Below, in pieces: positions 24,907 to 32,515 of a stretch of 64,000 nucleotides of DNA. Origin of the DNA: CAZVFX01 sp964626565 (GTDB taxonomy: Bacteria; Myxococcota_A; UBA9042; CAIXZC01). The stretch covers positions 1 through 64,000 of the forward strand of contig CAZVFX010000012.1 in assembly GCA_964626565.1 (NCBI GenBank), written 5' to 3'. Below the pieces are notes generated by a model, which saw only the letters and a program-made list of their open reading frames with translations, made no database searches and had not been told where the DNA came from. How positions within the stretch are numbered: the first letter of the stretch is position 1; each line of letters begins with the position of its first letter. The position numbers and the translations under genes are program-made.

Positions 24907-26313
24907 CTATTTCTTCTTTGCGCCTTCCTTCTTCCTGGCGGCGTAACCTTCCCGGTGCACCTGCTCGACCCGGCTGACTGCGAGGGCGCCCGGGGGAACG
25001 TCTTTGGTCACGGTGGTCCCCGCACCGATGACCGCATCCTTGCCCACGGTCACGGGGGCCACCAGTTGCGTGTCGCTGCCTACGAATACGCCATCCTCCA
25101 ATACGGTCCGGAACTTGTTGTATCCGTCGTAGTTACAGGTAATGGTGCCCGCACCTACGTTGACCTTCTTGCCGATGACCGCGTCTCCGAGATACGAGAG
25201 GTGACTGGCCTTGCTCCCCGCCCCCACCACGGTCTTCTTCGTCTCCACGAAGTTGCCCACCTTGGCTGACTGCTCGAGCAGAGTCCCGGGCCGGGTGTGG
25301 GCGAAAGGCCCCACATTGCATCCCAACTCGATGATAGATGATTCGAGGACACAGTACGGCTGAATGCGAACGTGATCACCGATTGTGGTGTCCACGACGA
25401 TGTTGCCTCTGCCGATAAAAGTGTGGGAGCCCACGGAAGTAGTCCCCCGCAGCGCGACGTTGGCCTCGAGAATGGTATCTGCACCTACGGTAACACCAAA
25501 ATCCACGTCCACACTTTCCGGGTGCGGCATGCCTACGCCGGCGAGCATCAGCTCCCGGTTGCGCTCCCGGCGGACCCGGGCTGCGGCTTCGGCCAGTTCA
25601 ACCCGGTTGTTGACCCCGGCTACGTCGGCGGGATCGCGGGCCGTGACCATGTCGATAGTGCCGCCGCGCTGGGCGATGAAAGACACTACGTCGGTGAGCA
25701 GATACTCACGTTGCCTGGCGCTGGGTTCCACAGCCCCCAGAAACTCGGCCAGCAGTTTGTACTTGACCAGGTAGAGGCCCGCGTTGACAACGTCGAGGGA
25801 CCGTTCGTCTTCCTCGAGTTCCTTCTCTTCCTTGATCTCGCCGATGACCCCGGAGTCATCATAGATGACCCGCCCGTAGCCGGTGGGGTCGGGCGGGCAG
25901 AAAGCGATGAAGGATAGATCCGCCGAGTTGCGCCGGTAACTGTCGAGTAGACGTCGAAGCAGTCGCGGCGGCGTGCAGGGCACGTCTCCGTTAAGTATGA
26001 GGAGGTCTTCAGCACCTTCCGCGGCACCGAGACCCGACCTCACCGCATCGGCCGTACCCCGGGGGCTGGCCTGGAGCGCGAACCTCAGACGGTCGTCGGA
26101 AACCGCGGCGGTGACTGACGCCTTAATGTCGTCAAGGGCTTCACCGCTCACAACCACCACCGGCCCACCGGCAATCTCCAGCGCCCTGTCCACGGGGAAC
26201 ATCACCAGCGGCTTGCCCAGGATCCGCATGAGCATCTTGGTGGACGGAGAGTGCATTCGCACTCCCTTGCCACCGGCGAGCACCATGGCTGCGATGTTGG
26301 ATGAGTCTGTCAT
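24907..26313 (-). CDS. glmU: Bifunctional GlmU (GlcN-1-P acetyltransferase / GlcNAc-1-P uridylyltransferase)
   Basis: A 468-aa enzyme making UDP-GlcNAc. The pyrophosphorylase domain begins MVLAGGKGVRMHS and continues with GTADAVRSGL and LILNGDVP; the usual LPK after the signature is STK here, a small deviation. The C-terminal left-handed beta-helix carries LEQSAKVGNFVETKK, the catalytic-His region SKASHLSYLGD and GAGTITCNYDGYNK. It is followed by glmS and pcrA in one operon, so both UDP-GlcNAc steps lie side by side. The tail is Lys-rich. Confidence 0.94.
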   Translation of the reverse strand: MTDSSNIAAMVLAGGKGVRMHSPSTKMLMRILGKPLVMFPVDRALEIAGGPVVVVSGEALDDIKASVTAAVSDDRLRFALQASPRGTADAVRSGLGAAEGAEDLLILNGDVPCTPPRLLRRLLDSYRRNSADLSFIAFCPPDPTGYGRVIYDDSGVIGEIKEEKELEEDERSLDVVNAGLYLVKYKLLAEFLGAVEPSARQREYLLTDVVSFIAQRGGTIDMVTARDPADVAGVNNRVELAEAAARVRRERNRELMLAGVGMPHPESVDVDFGVTVGADTILEANVALRGTTSVGSHTFIGRGNIVVDTTIGDHVRIQPYCVLESSIIELGCNVGPFAHTRPGTLLEQSAKVGNFVETKKTVVGAGSKASHLSYLGDAVIGKKVNVGAGTITCNYDGYNKFRTVLEDGVFVGSDTQLVAPVTVGKDAVIGAGTTVTKDVPPGALAVSRVEQVHREGYAARKKEGAKKK

Positions 26314-26371
26314 TGAAGCACCTCTTGGATTCTTCTACTGCGGGCCGACACCAGCGGGGCTCTTGAACCTG

Positions 26372-29002
26372 CTAAGGAAGATCCACCTGAACGTAGGAAT
26401 TGGATTCGCCCCAATCCAGGAACTGGCTACCCTCGAACAGATAGTAGTGGGTCTGCTCCAGGTCCATGAGCCAGTCGTCACCACTCCAGCCGCCATCGTA
26501 GTCTCTGACCTCAATGCCGAAGTAGCTGTCCGTGGGGAAGAGGAACCCGTAGAAATAGTTGCGGCCGCCCATCTCGACCGCGAGATCGTAGACGTAGCCT
26601 ACCGCCTGCTCATCTCCATACCAACTGTTCTGCAAGCCGTAGAAGCTGTTTAGCGCGGTAATCTTGTAACCGCCGCCATCCCAGACGAACAGTTTTACGA
26701 ACGGTTCGGCAAGGCCGTCGAAGGGGTCTGCAGTGACCATGACCTGGAGGTCCTTGACCGTAACCTTGACCGCATAGGGATTGTAAACATAGTTGTAGGA
26801 GAACCCACCCCAACCGTCGGGGAAATGCCGACGCACGAGATCCGCCGGGTCGTACAGCAACTCCCCTTCCGGCTCCGTTGGGAAGTTCGAATCATAGAGC
26901 CGCCAGGGGGCCAGAGATTTGTAGCTGTTGGAGTCCGCAGCGCCAAAGTGCCCGAAGTCATCGAAGAGCATCCCCGGTCCGATGTCGGTGCTCTTGGGCC
27001 ACAGCTCGTCAACCACCGCGGCCAGCCTGTAGTACACCTCGTCGCTGTCCACTGCGGGAGAGTCGCCGACCCCGCCGAACCGGTAGACGATGCCGTCGCC
27101 ATCGGGGAAACCGGTAACGTCCCAGTTGTTGATGTTGTTCCACAGGTAGTCGTCGCCCCAGATGCCGTGGTCCTTGCTGTGCACGTAAACCACCGGGTGG
27201 TGGTCGGTGGGGAAGAAGTAGTCATAGTTGATGGTGCCGTCGATGGTGGTGCCCAGACTCCACAGTGCGCTCCCCTCGGGAGTGTACTGGAAGAAGGTGT
27301 CTTCGGTGAGGGTCTCCATGAGCACGGGGGTGCCGTACATGGAGCCATCCTGTTCCACGACCATGAGCACCGCGCGCATGGTGTTTTCGTACTCGGTGCC
27401 ACCAAACCAGGTGGTCCAACGCTTGGGGAAGAACACATAGTAGCCCAGATACCAGTGAGTGGATGTTTTCACGAAGGAGTAGTAGATCACCGCTTCATTG
27501 CTGCCGAAGGGCAGGTTGGTCTCATTGTTCTCTGAGTTCCAGTCGCCGTCGAAGTCCACCTTTCGGGGGTGGTCCAATCCGGGCCCGGCAGTATCGGTAT
27601 CAACGTAGAAGGTCGGCGCCCACCACTCCCACACCTTGGCGTAGCGGCAGGTGCCGGTGGCCTGGTCGCAAAGCTGGTTGGCGACGCAATCAACGTCACT
27701 TTCGCAGTTGGGGGGCGGGCAATCGGCGTCCGCACCATCGCAGTCATCGTCGATGCCGTTTTCGCACACTTCGTCTGCGCCCGGGAAGACCCCCGGCTTG
27801 GTGTCATCGCAGTCGATCCCGTCGCAATCAGCCCCGATACCAAAGCCGTCACCGTCGTTGTCGGTGCAGTCGATCTCGCACTCTTCTTCCCCATCCACGC
27901 AGTCGTCGTCAAGCCCGTTCCCGCAAACTTCCTCCGCCCCGGGATTCACGTCGGGATTGGAGTCGTCACAATCGGGGCCCGTGCAAGAGTCTCCGGTGCC
28001 ATACCCGTCGCCGTCCTTGTCAAGGCAGACGCACTCATCGGCTGCCCCGCTGCAGTCTTCGTCCACGTTGTTGCCGCAGATCTCTTGGGCCGCGGGGTTG
28101 ATGTCGGCGTTGCCGTCATCGCAGTCCTGGACCGGACAGGCTGCGCCGACCCCAAAGTCATCGCCGTCGCCGTCCTCACACACATCGGGGCAATTCTCGT
28201 CGCCGTCCACGCAGTCGTCATCAAATCCGTTTCCACACACCTCAGCGGCACCGGGATGAACGTCAGGGTTTCCGTCGTTGCAGTCATAGTCGGTGCAATC
28301 GGACCCGATCCCGTACCCGTCGCCGTCGTTGTCTTCGCATTCCGGCGGGCAGACCGGATCTTCTCCGTCACAGTCATCGTCCTGGTCGTTGCCGCATATT
28401 TCCACTGCGTTGGGATGCACGTCATTGTCGCCATCATCGCAGTCGGTACCCTGGCTGCAATCCGCGGTCTTGCCCACGAAACCATCATCGTCCAGGTCCT
28501 TGCACTCGGGGGGGCAGGGGAGGTCCTGGCCGTCGCAATCTTCATCCTGGCCGTTGCCGCAAATGTCGGTGGCGCCGGGGTGAATAGTGTCGTTGGTGTC
28601 CACACAGTCGGTACCGGTGGGACATTCCGGGGTCTTGCCCATGTGACCATCTTTGTCATTGTCTTCGCACGGCTCGGGGCAAACTTCGTCGCCCCCGGCG
28701 CAGTCTTCATCCACCCCGTTGCCGCACAGCTCAGCCGCGCCCGGATGGACCGCGGCGTTGTCATCCGCGCAGTCGGTGCCGGTGGGACATTCGGCGCTGG
28801 TGCCCATGTGTCCATCATTATCGTTGTCCACGCAGCCGGTTACTACCTGGTTGTCCTGAGTCGTAACATCGGCGCCCGTCCCGCCGAGGTCCTCGTCAGC
28901 CGCGGTGGTGTTGCCGCTGCCACAACCGAAGCCCGCGAGCGTCGCAACCGCAAAAAACACAACTGCGTACCTCGAAATGACCAACCGATCCTTCATTGAC
29001 AT
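26372..29002 (-). CDS. Exported protein with seven MopE-like DxDxDG/Cys repeats
   Basis: An 876-aa protein. The N-terminus is a signal with a lipobox-like end (VVFFAVATLAGFGC). Residues ~55-425 contain seven repeats of about 50 residues of the form C.D.D.DG...C..DC.D.N....PGA.E.CGNG.D.DC.G....C, the putative metal-binding motif of MopE-type proteins; Asp-rich loops suit calcium or copper. The C-terminal ~430 residues are a separate domain rich in Trp/Tyr (for example HWYLGYYVFFPKRW and a TEYENTMRAVLMVVEQDG segment) that I do not recognise with certainty. It probably sits on the cell surface. It is divergent from the first kinase gene, with a palindrome between them. Confidence 0.78.
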   Translation of the reverse strand: MSMKDRLVISRYAVVFFAVATLAGFGCGSGNTTAADEDLGGTGADVTTQDNQVVTGCVDNDNDGHMGTSAECPTGTDCADDNAAVHPGAAELCGNGVDEDCAGGDEVCPEPCEDNDKDGHMGKTPECPTGTDCVDTNDTIHPGATDICGNGQDEDCDGQDLPCPPECKDLDDDGFVGKTADCSQGTDCDDGDNDVHPNAVEICGNDQDDDCDGEDPVCPPECEDNDGDGYGIGSDCTDYDCNDGNPDVHPGAAEVCGNGFDDDCVDGDENCPDVCEDGDGDDFGVGAACPVQDCDDGNADINPAAQEICGNNVDEDCSGAADECVCLDKDGDGYGTGDSCTGPDCDDSNPDVNPGAEEVCGNGLDDDCVDGEEECEIDCTDNDGDGFGIGADCDGIDCDDTKPGVFPGADEVCENGIDDDCDGADADCPPPNCESDVDCVANQLCDQATGTCRYAKVWEWWAPTFYVDTDTAGPGLDHPRKVDFDGDWNSENNETNLPFGSNEAVIYYSFVKTSTHWYLGYYVFFPKRWTTWFGGTEYENTMRAVLMVVEQDGSMYGTPVLMETLTEDTFFQYTPEGSALWSLGTTIDGTINYDYFFPTDHHPVVYVHSKDHGIWGDDYLWNNINNWDVTGFPDGDGIVYRFGGVGDSPAVDSDEVYYRLAAVVDELWPKSTDIGPGMLFDDFGHFGAADSNSYKSLAPWRLYDSNFPTEPEGELLYDPADLVRRHFPDGWGGFSYNYVYNPYAVKVTVKDLQVMVTADPFDGLAEPFVKLFVWDGGGYKITALNSFYGLQNSWYGDEQAVGYVYDLAVEMGGRNYFYGFLFPTDSYFGIEVRDYDGGWSGDDWLMDLEQTHYYLFEGSQFLDWGESNSYVQVDLP

Positions 29003-29012
29003 GGTATCCCCC

Positions 29013-29040
29013 TTGACACTATTTCAAGCAACAGAATTAT
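29013..29040 (+). promoter_or_regulatory. Possible promoter of the kinase-1 operon
   Basis: TTGACA (29013-29018, perfect), 16-bp spacer, AATTAT (29035-29040). Transcription from here would give a ~160-nt leader that includes the palindrome at 29058-29072. Confidence 0.45.
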
Positions 29041-29050
29041 CAGATGCAGA

Positions 29051-29079
29051 ACTTTAGCGAACCGCAGGTTCGATTGCAA
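29051..29079 (-). promoter_or_regulatory. Promoter with operator-like palindrome in its spacer (MopE-like gene)
   Basis: On the minus strand TTGCAA (29079-29074), a 17-bp spacer, then TAAAGT (29056-29051). The spacer contains the perfect 6+3+6 palindrome CGAACC-TGC-GGTTCG (29058-29072). A palindrome between -35 and -10 is the usual place for a repressor or MerR-type operator. The same palindrome lies ~25 bp downstream of the plus-strand promoter and could couple both directions. Confidence 0.5.
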
Positions 29080-29208
29080 GGAAACAAAGTAAGGCTAAAC
29101 CCAAGACACATTAATGGCGTATAGAACGAATGTTTGCGCGATGCGCGTTGAAGCACTAAGATGTGAGAGATGCCGCGGGGTGGGCGGCAAGCCGGGAGAA
29201 TCGTCCTG

Positions 29209-31146
29209 ATGTCGGGAGAAGCTAGCAAATTCTGCGCCGTCTGCATGCTGGATTTCGACGACTCTGTTGATGTCTGCACTGAGTGCGGGGCTGCTTTGGC
29301 CGTGCTTCATGGCTCGAGCCTGGTAGGCCAGACCCTCGACGACCGGTACTCCATCGAGGAGATGATCGGCAAGGGTGGCATGGGCGTGGTTTACAAGGCC
29401 CGGCAGCGCTATCTGGAGCGGGAAGTCGCGCTCAAAGTGCTGCGCAAGGACATGTCTGAGGACTCCGCTAACGTCAAGCGTTTCCTTCAAGAGGCCCGGG
29501 CGATCTCCAGCCTCACCAGTCCCCATACCGTGACGGTATTCGACTTCGGCGTTTCCAAAGACGGGCTCATGTATTTCACCATGGAAATGCTTGACGGTGA
29601 ATCCCTCTACGGCCTGCTGCGCCGGGAAGGCCTGGTACACTACCGCCGGGCGGTGGAGTTCGCAGTGCAGGCGTGTAAGTCGCTGGCCGAGGCGCACAAG
29701 AAGCAAATCTGGCACCGCGACATCAAGCCGGAGAACGTGTTCGTGACCCGGGACGAGGACGGTGAAGACCTGGTCAAGATCCTGGACTTCGGCATCGCCA
29801 AGCTGGGGCCGTCGTCTCAGAACCTGACTGCGACAGGAATGATATGCGGCACGCCCCAGTACCTGAGTCCGGAGCAGGCTCAGGGCGCGGAAGTGGACCA
29901 CCGCAGCGACCTCTATTCCCTGGGCGTCGTGCTGTACGAGATGCTGGCCGGAGAGCCGCCGTTTACGGGCGAGACTGCGGTAAAAACGGTCTTCCACCAC
30001 GTGACCATGCCGCCGCCCCCATTACTGGAGAAGAACCCGGCCCTCGCAATTCCCACGGAACTGGCGGACGCGGTGATGTGGACCCTGGAAAAATTCCCGG
30101 GGGACCGGCCGCAGACTGCGGAGGCTTTTTCCAGAGCTTTGGAGGAAGCCGTCGAGGCAGTTCCCCAGGCGCCGCCGCCGCCGGTGATGGACCTCTCGCT
30201 GGTAGCCGCTTCCGAAGAACCCACCGACGACGTGGAGCTTGTGGCCACAGGCATGACTCCGGTTCAGACCGAAGCCGCTAGTGTAGCTGGGTCGAAGCCT
30301 CCGTCTCTAACTGAATTGGAGATGGAAAAAACCATGCCGGCAGACGTGGAAATGCCGGAGGAAGAGTCGCTCACCCGCATGCTGGAGCCTGGTTCAGAGC
30401 CGTCAGAGGATGACGACCCGACTCTGCCCGCGGATTTTGACCTTCTGGCCCGTGCCACCAGCCGGCGTAACCTGGCCCGAATGGCGGCAATTACCGCAAC
30501 GTTGGTCCTGGTAGCCCTCATTCTGGTCTACCAGCCCTGGCAGTGGTTGATGGCGCCTGATTCAAGCGGCAGCAACGTGCCGCCCACCCTCGATGAGCCG
30601 GGTGCCCACCCGGCGACCGCGGAAGCCACCGACATTTCCACGGCGGTGGCACCCGACGTGGTTGCAGAGAAGGACAGTGCCGATCCGGAGGCCCTCAAAG
30701 TGGTTACTCCGCCCATCCCGACTGAAGACGTTTCCACCTCTGCCCCGGAAGACATCGCGCCCGAAATTGGCGTTCCTCTCGACGCCGTCGCGGCGGCCGA
30801 GGAGGTAGTTGCGACGCCGGACGCGACCGAACAGGTGACGAAACCGGATTCGGCCGCCCCCGATGCCGCGGCTGTCGACGAAGAGGAGCGCAGGGACAAG
30901 GAGCGCCGCCGGAAGGAACGAGAGAGAAGAAGGGAGGAGAAGCGCCGCAAGGAGAGAAAGGAGGCCGAGGAGCGCAGGAAGGCGGAAGAGGCAAAGAAGA
31001 AGGCCGAAGAGGGCAAGAAAGAAGGCGGCACAGACTCGGGGAAAGAGCCCGATGACGAATATGACACCATTCCGGTCAAACCCGACGAGAAGAAGCCCGA
31101 CGAGAAGAAGGACGACGAATACTCCACGCTGCCGGGCGTTCCCTGA
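29209..31146 (+). CDS. Membrane Ser/Thr protein kinase with N-terminal zinc ribbon (copy 1)
   Basis: A 645-aa Hanks-type kinase. I use ATG 29209, which puts the ribbon cysteines Cys9, Cys12, Cys23 and Cys26 near the N-terminus. The kinase domain spans ~47-320: IGKGGMGVVY (Gly loop), Lys76, WHRDIKPEN with Asp171, DFG at 193-195, and GTPQYLSPEQ. After a Pro/Thr/Glu-rich linker a single membrane helix (LVLVALILVYQPWQW) leads to an outside region of Lys/Arg/Glu runs. The end carries DDEYDTIP and DDEYSTLPGVP. It is followed by a TPR/PEGA-type gene, like its paralogue at 43226. Substrates are unknown; its neighbours are surface proteins and a sigma-54 regulator. Confidence 0.92.
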   Translation: MSGEASKFCAVCMLDFDDSVDVCTECGAALAVLHGSSLVGQTLDDRYSIEEMIGKGGMGVVYKARQRYLEREVALKVLRKDMSEDSANVKRFLQEARAISSLTSPHTVTVFDFGVSKDGLMYFTMEMLDGESLYGLLRREGLVHYRRAVEFAVQACKSLAEAHKKQIWHRDIKPENVFVTRDEDGEDLVKILDFGIAKLGPSSQNLTATGMICGTPQYLSPEQAQGAEVDHRSDLYSLGVVLYEMLAGEPPFTGETAVKTVFHHVTMPPPPLLEKNPALAIPTELADAVMWTLEKFPGDRPQTAEAFSRALEEAVEAVPQAPPPPVMDLSLVAASEEPTDDVELVATGMTPVQTEAASVAGSKPPSLTELEMEKTMPADVEMPEEESLTRMLEPGSEPSEDDDPTLPADFDLLARATSRRNLARMAAITATLVLVALILVYQPWQWLMAPDSSGSNVPPTLDEPGAHPATAEATDISTAVAPDVVAEKDSADPEALKVVTPPIPTEDVSTSAPEDIAPEIGVPLDAVAAAEEVVATPDATEQVTKPDSAAPDAAAVDEEERRDKERRRKERERRREEKRRKERKEAEERRKAEEAKKKAEEGKKEGGTDSGKEPDDEYDTIPVKPDEKKPDEKKDDEYSTLPGVP

Positions 31147-31215
31147 GCAAAACTTGACCCCCCGCAGATACGCGCCACAATAGGAAACTGGATTGATGTG
31201 AACAGGGGGAAGGCC

Positions 31216-32409
31216 ATGTTACGCCTGATTTCCAGCCTGCTGCTGTCTGTTGTGCTTCTCGTGAGCGGGCCTACGGCCGCCCAGGAGGTGGACGTTGGGA
31301 AGCTCAACAACCAGGCCATCGAACTGTCGAAACAGGGAGAGTACGAAAAGGCTGCTAGGATCTGGCTCAGTCTCCTCGATAAATTGGGCCCGGACTATGA
31401 GCACGCCTGGGTATTCCACAAGAACGTGGGGCGCAACTTCCAGAAGCTGAATCGCTACCCTCTTTCGTGGTGGCACCTGGACCGGTGCCTCATGCTGACC
31501 AGGGGCGACAGCAAGCACGCCAAGAAATGGATCGAAGAGGTCGAGAAATCGCTGGAGCGCAAGCACGTCAAGATCCGCCTCGAGGTTGAACCGCCGGGGG
31601 AACAGGTGAAGTTGGGGGAAGGAGCGGACGAGACCTGGTACAAGGCGCCCCTGACCTGGTGGTTTCTTCCCGGCAAGCAGTCGGTTGAGGTGCGTGCGGG
31701 AGCCGGTGAACCGGAGCAGATGACGTTCCGGGTCGCCAGTGAAATGGAGATTGTGAAACTGTCGCTGCCCAGATACGGCAAGCTCGTCGTGATGAGCAAC
31801 AAGGAATACACCGAGATCTTCGTGGCCGGCTCACCGGCGGGCAAAGGCAAGGTTGAGTTGAAACTCAAAGAAGGCGAATACCGGCTGGAAGCCCGCGCCG
31901 AAGGGTTTGAGCCGTGGGTGAAGGACGCGGTGATCACAGGCGGCGGCACGACGATGGAGGAGGTCGTGCTCAAACCGGTGCCGAGCATCGAACAACCGGT
32001 AACTGTGGAAAATAGAGTGCCGCCGTGGAAGTGGTTCGTTTTGGGCGGCGCGGCCGCGCTGGCTGCGGGCGGCGGCGTCACTTTCTACATGGCCAGCGTC
32101 AACCTCGACGATCAGGCCCAGAAACACGACGACTGGTACCTCGCTTATCAGAAGACCGAGGGCAAGACGCCCAGCGACGCTGAAGTTGATGCCGACTGGA
32201 CAGACCGGGTGGACACTCACGTGCAACCCCTGGCGGTCACGAGCTACGTGCTGTGGGGTGCGGCAGGAGCAGCAGCCATCACGAGCGCCATTTTGCTGTA
32301 TCCCCACCTCACCTCCCCCGCCCCGGAGTCAGGCGACAGTCCGGTGGGCTTCCTGGCCCCGATCTTCTTGCCCTCAGGCGGCGGATTCTCGGCCTCATTC
32401 CAGTTCTAG
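31216..32409 (+). CDS. Exported TPR/PEGA-type protein with C-terminal membrane helices (copy 1)
   Basis: A 397-aa protein with a signal peptide (LISSLLLSVVLLVSGPTAAQ) and a G-rich ribosome site before ATG 31216. Residues ~20-115 form helical TPR-like repeats (LNNQAIELSKQGEYEKAARI, NVGRNFQKLNRYPLSWWHLD). Residues ~120-260 are two PEGA-like beta segments ending in VELKLKEGEYRLEARAEGFE. Two apolar helices follow near 275-295 and 345-365, and the last residue is Phe (ASFQF). It is paralogous to the protein at 45006 and in both cases follows a kinase gene, suggesting a kinase-linked envelope scaffold or sensor. Confidence 0.75.
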   Translation: MLRLISSLLLSVVLLVSGPTAAQEVDVGKLNNQAIELSKQGEYEKAARIWLSLLDKLGPDYEHAWVFHKNVGRNFQKLNRYPLSWWHLDRCLMLTRGDSKHAKKWIEEVEKSLERKHVKIRLEVEPPGEQVKLGEGADETWYKAPLTWWFLPGKQSVEVRAGAGEPEQMTFRVASEMEIVKLSLPRYGKLVVMSNKEYTEIFVAGSPAGKGKVELKLKEGEYRLEARAEGFEPWVKDAVITGGGTTMEEVVLKPVPSIEQPVTVENRVPPWKWFVLGGAAALAAGGGVTFYMASVNLDDQAQKHDDWYLAYQKTEGKTPSDAEVDADWTDRVDTHVQPLAVTSYVLWGAAGAAAITSAILLYPHLTSPAPESGDSPVGFLAPIFLPSGGGFSASFQF

Positions 32410-32466
32410 ACTCTTTTTCCGCCTAAAGTTTTGCGCATCTCCCACGTACCAATACACTTGTTAACT

Positions 32467-32490
32467 GAGACTAAGTTAAACTTATGTCTC
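32467..32490. promoter_or_regulatory. Imperfect palindrome upstream of the first Cys-repeat gene
   Basis: GAGAC-T-AAGTT-A-AACTT-AT-GTCTC: two nested 5-bp arms with a bulge. It lies 26 bp before the ATG at 32516. The outer half-sites (TGAGAC / GTCTC) are the same as in the palindrome TGTCTCA-CAAA-TGAGACA at 48031-48048 next to the sigma-54 activator gene. Confidence 0.45.
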
Positions 32491-32515
32491 CAAGGAAGCA
32501 GGGGAGCGACAGGCC

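Noticed and set aside
27569..28999. 476-codon plus-strand frame opposite the MopE-like gene
   Set aside because: Composition (Val/Ala/Ile-rich) is a shadow of the DxDxDG repeat codons; the minus-strand gene has signal peptide, cysteine periodicity and ribosome site.
1111..29072. LexA (CGAAC-N4-GTTCG) boxes at 1111-1124 and 29058-29072
   Set aside because: Central spacers are two and five bases in these palindromes instead of four, and neither neighbour is an SOS gene.
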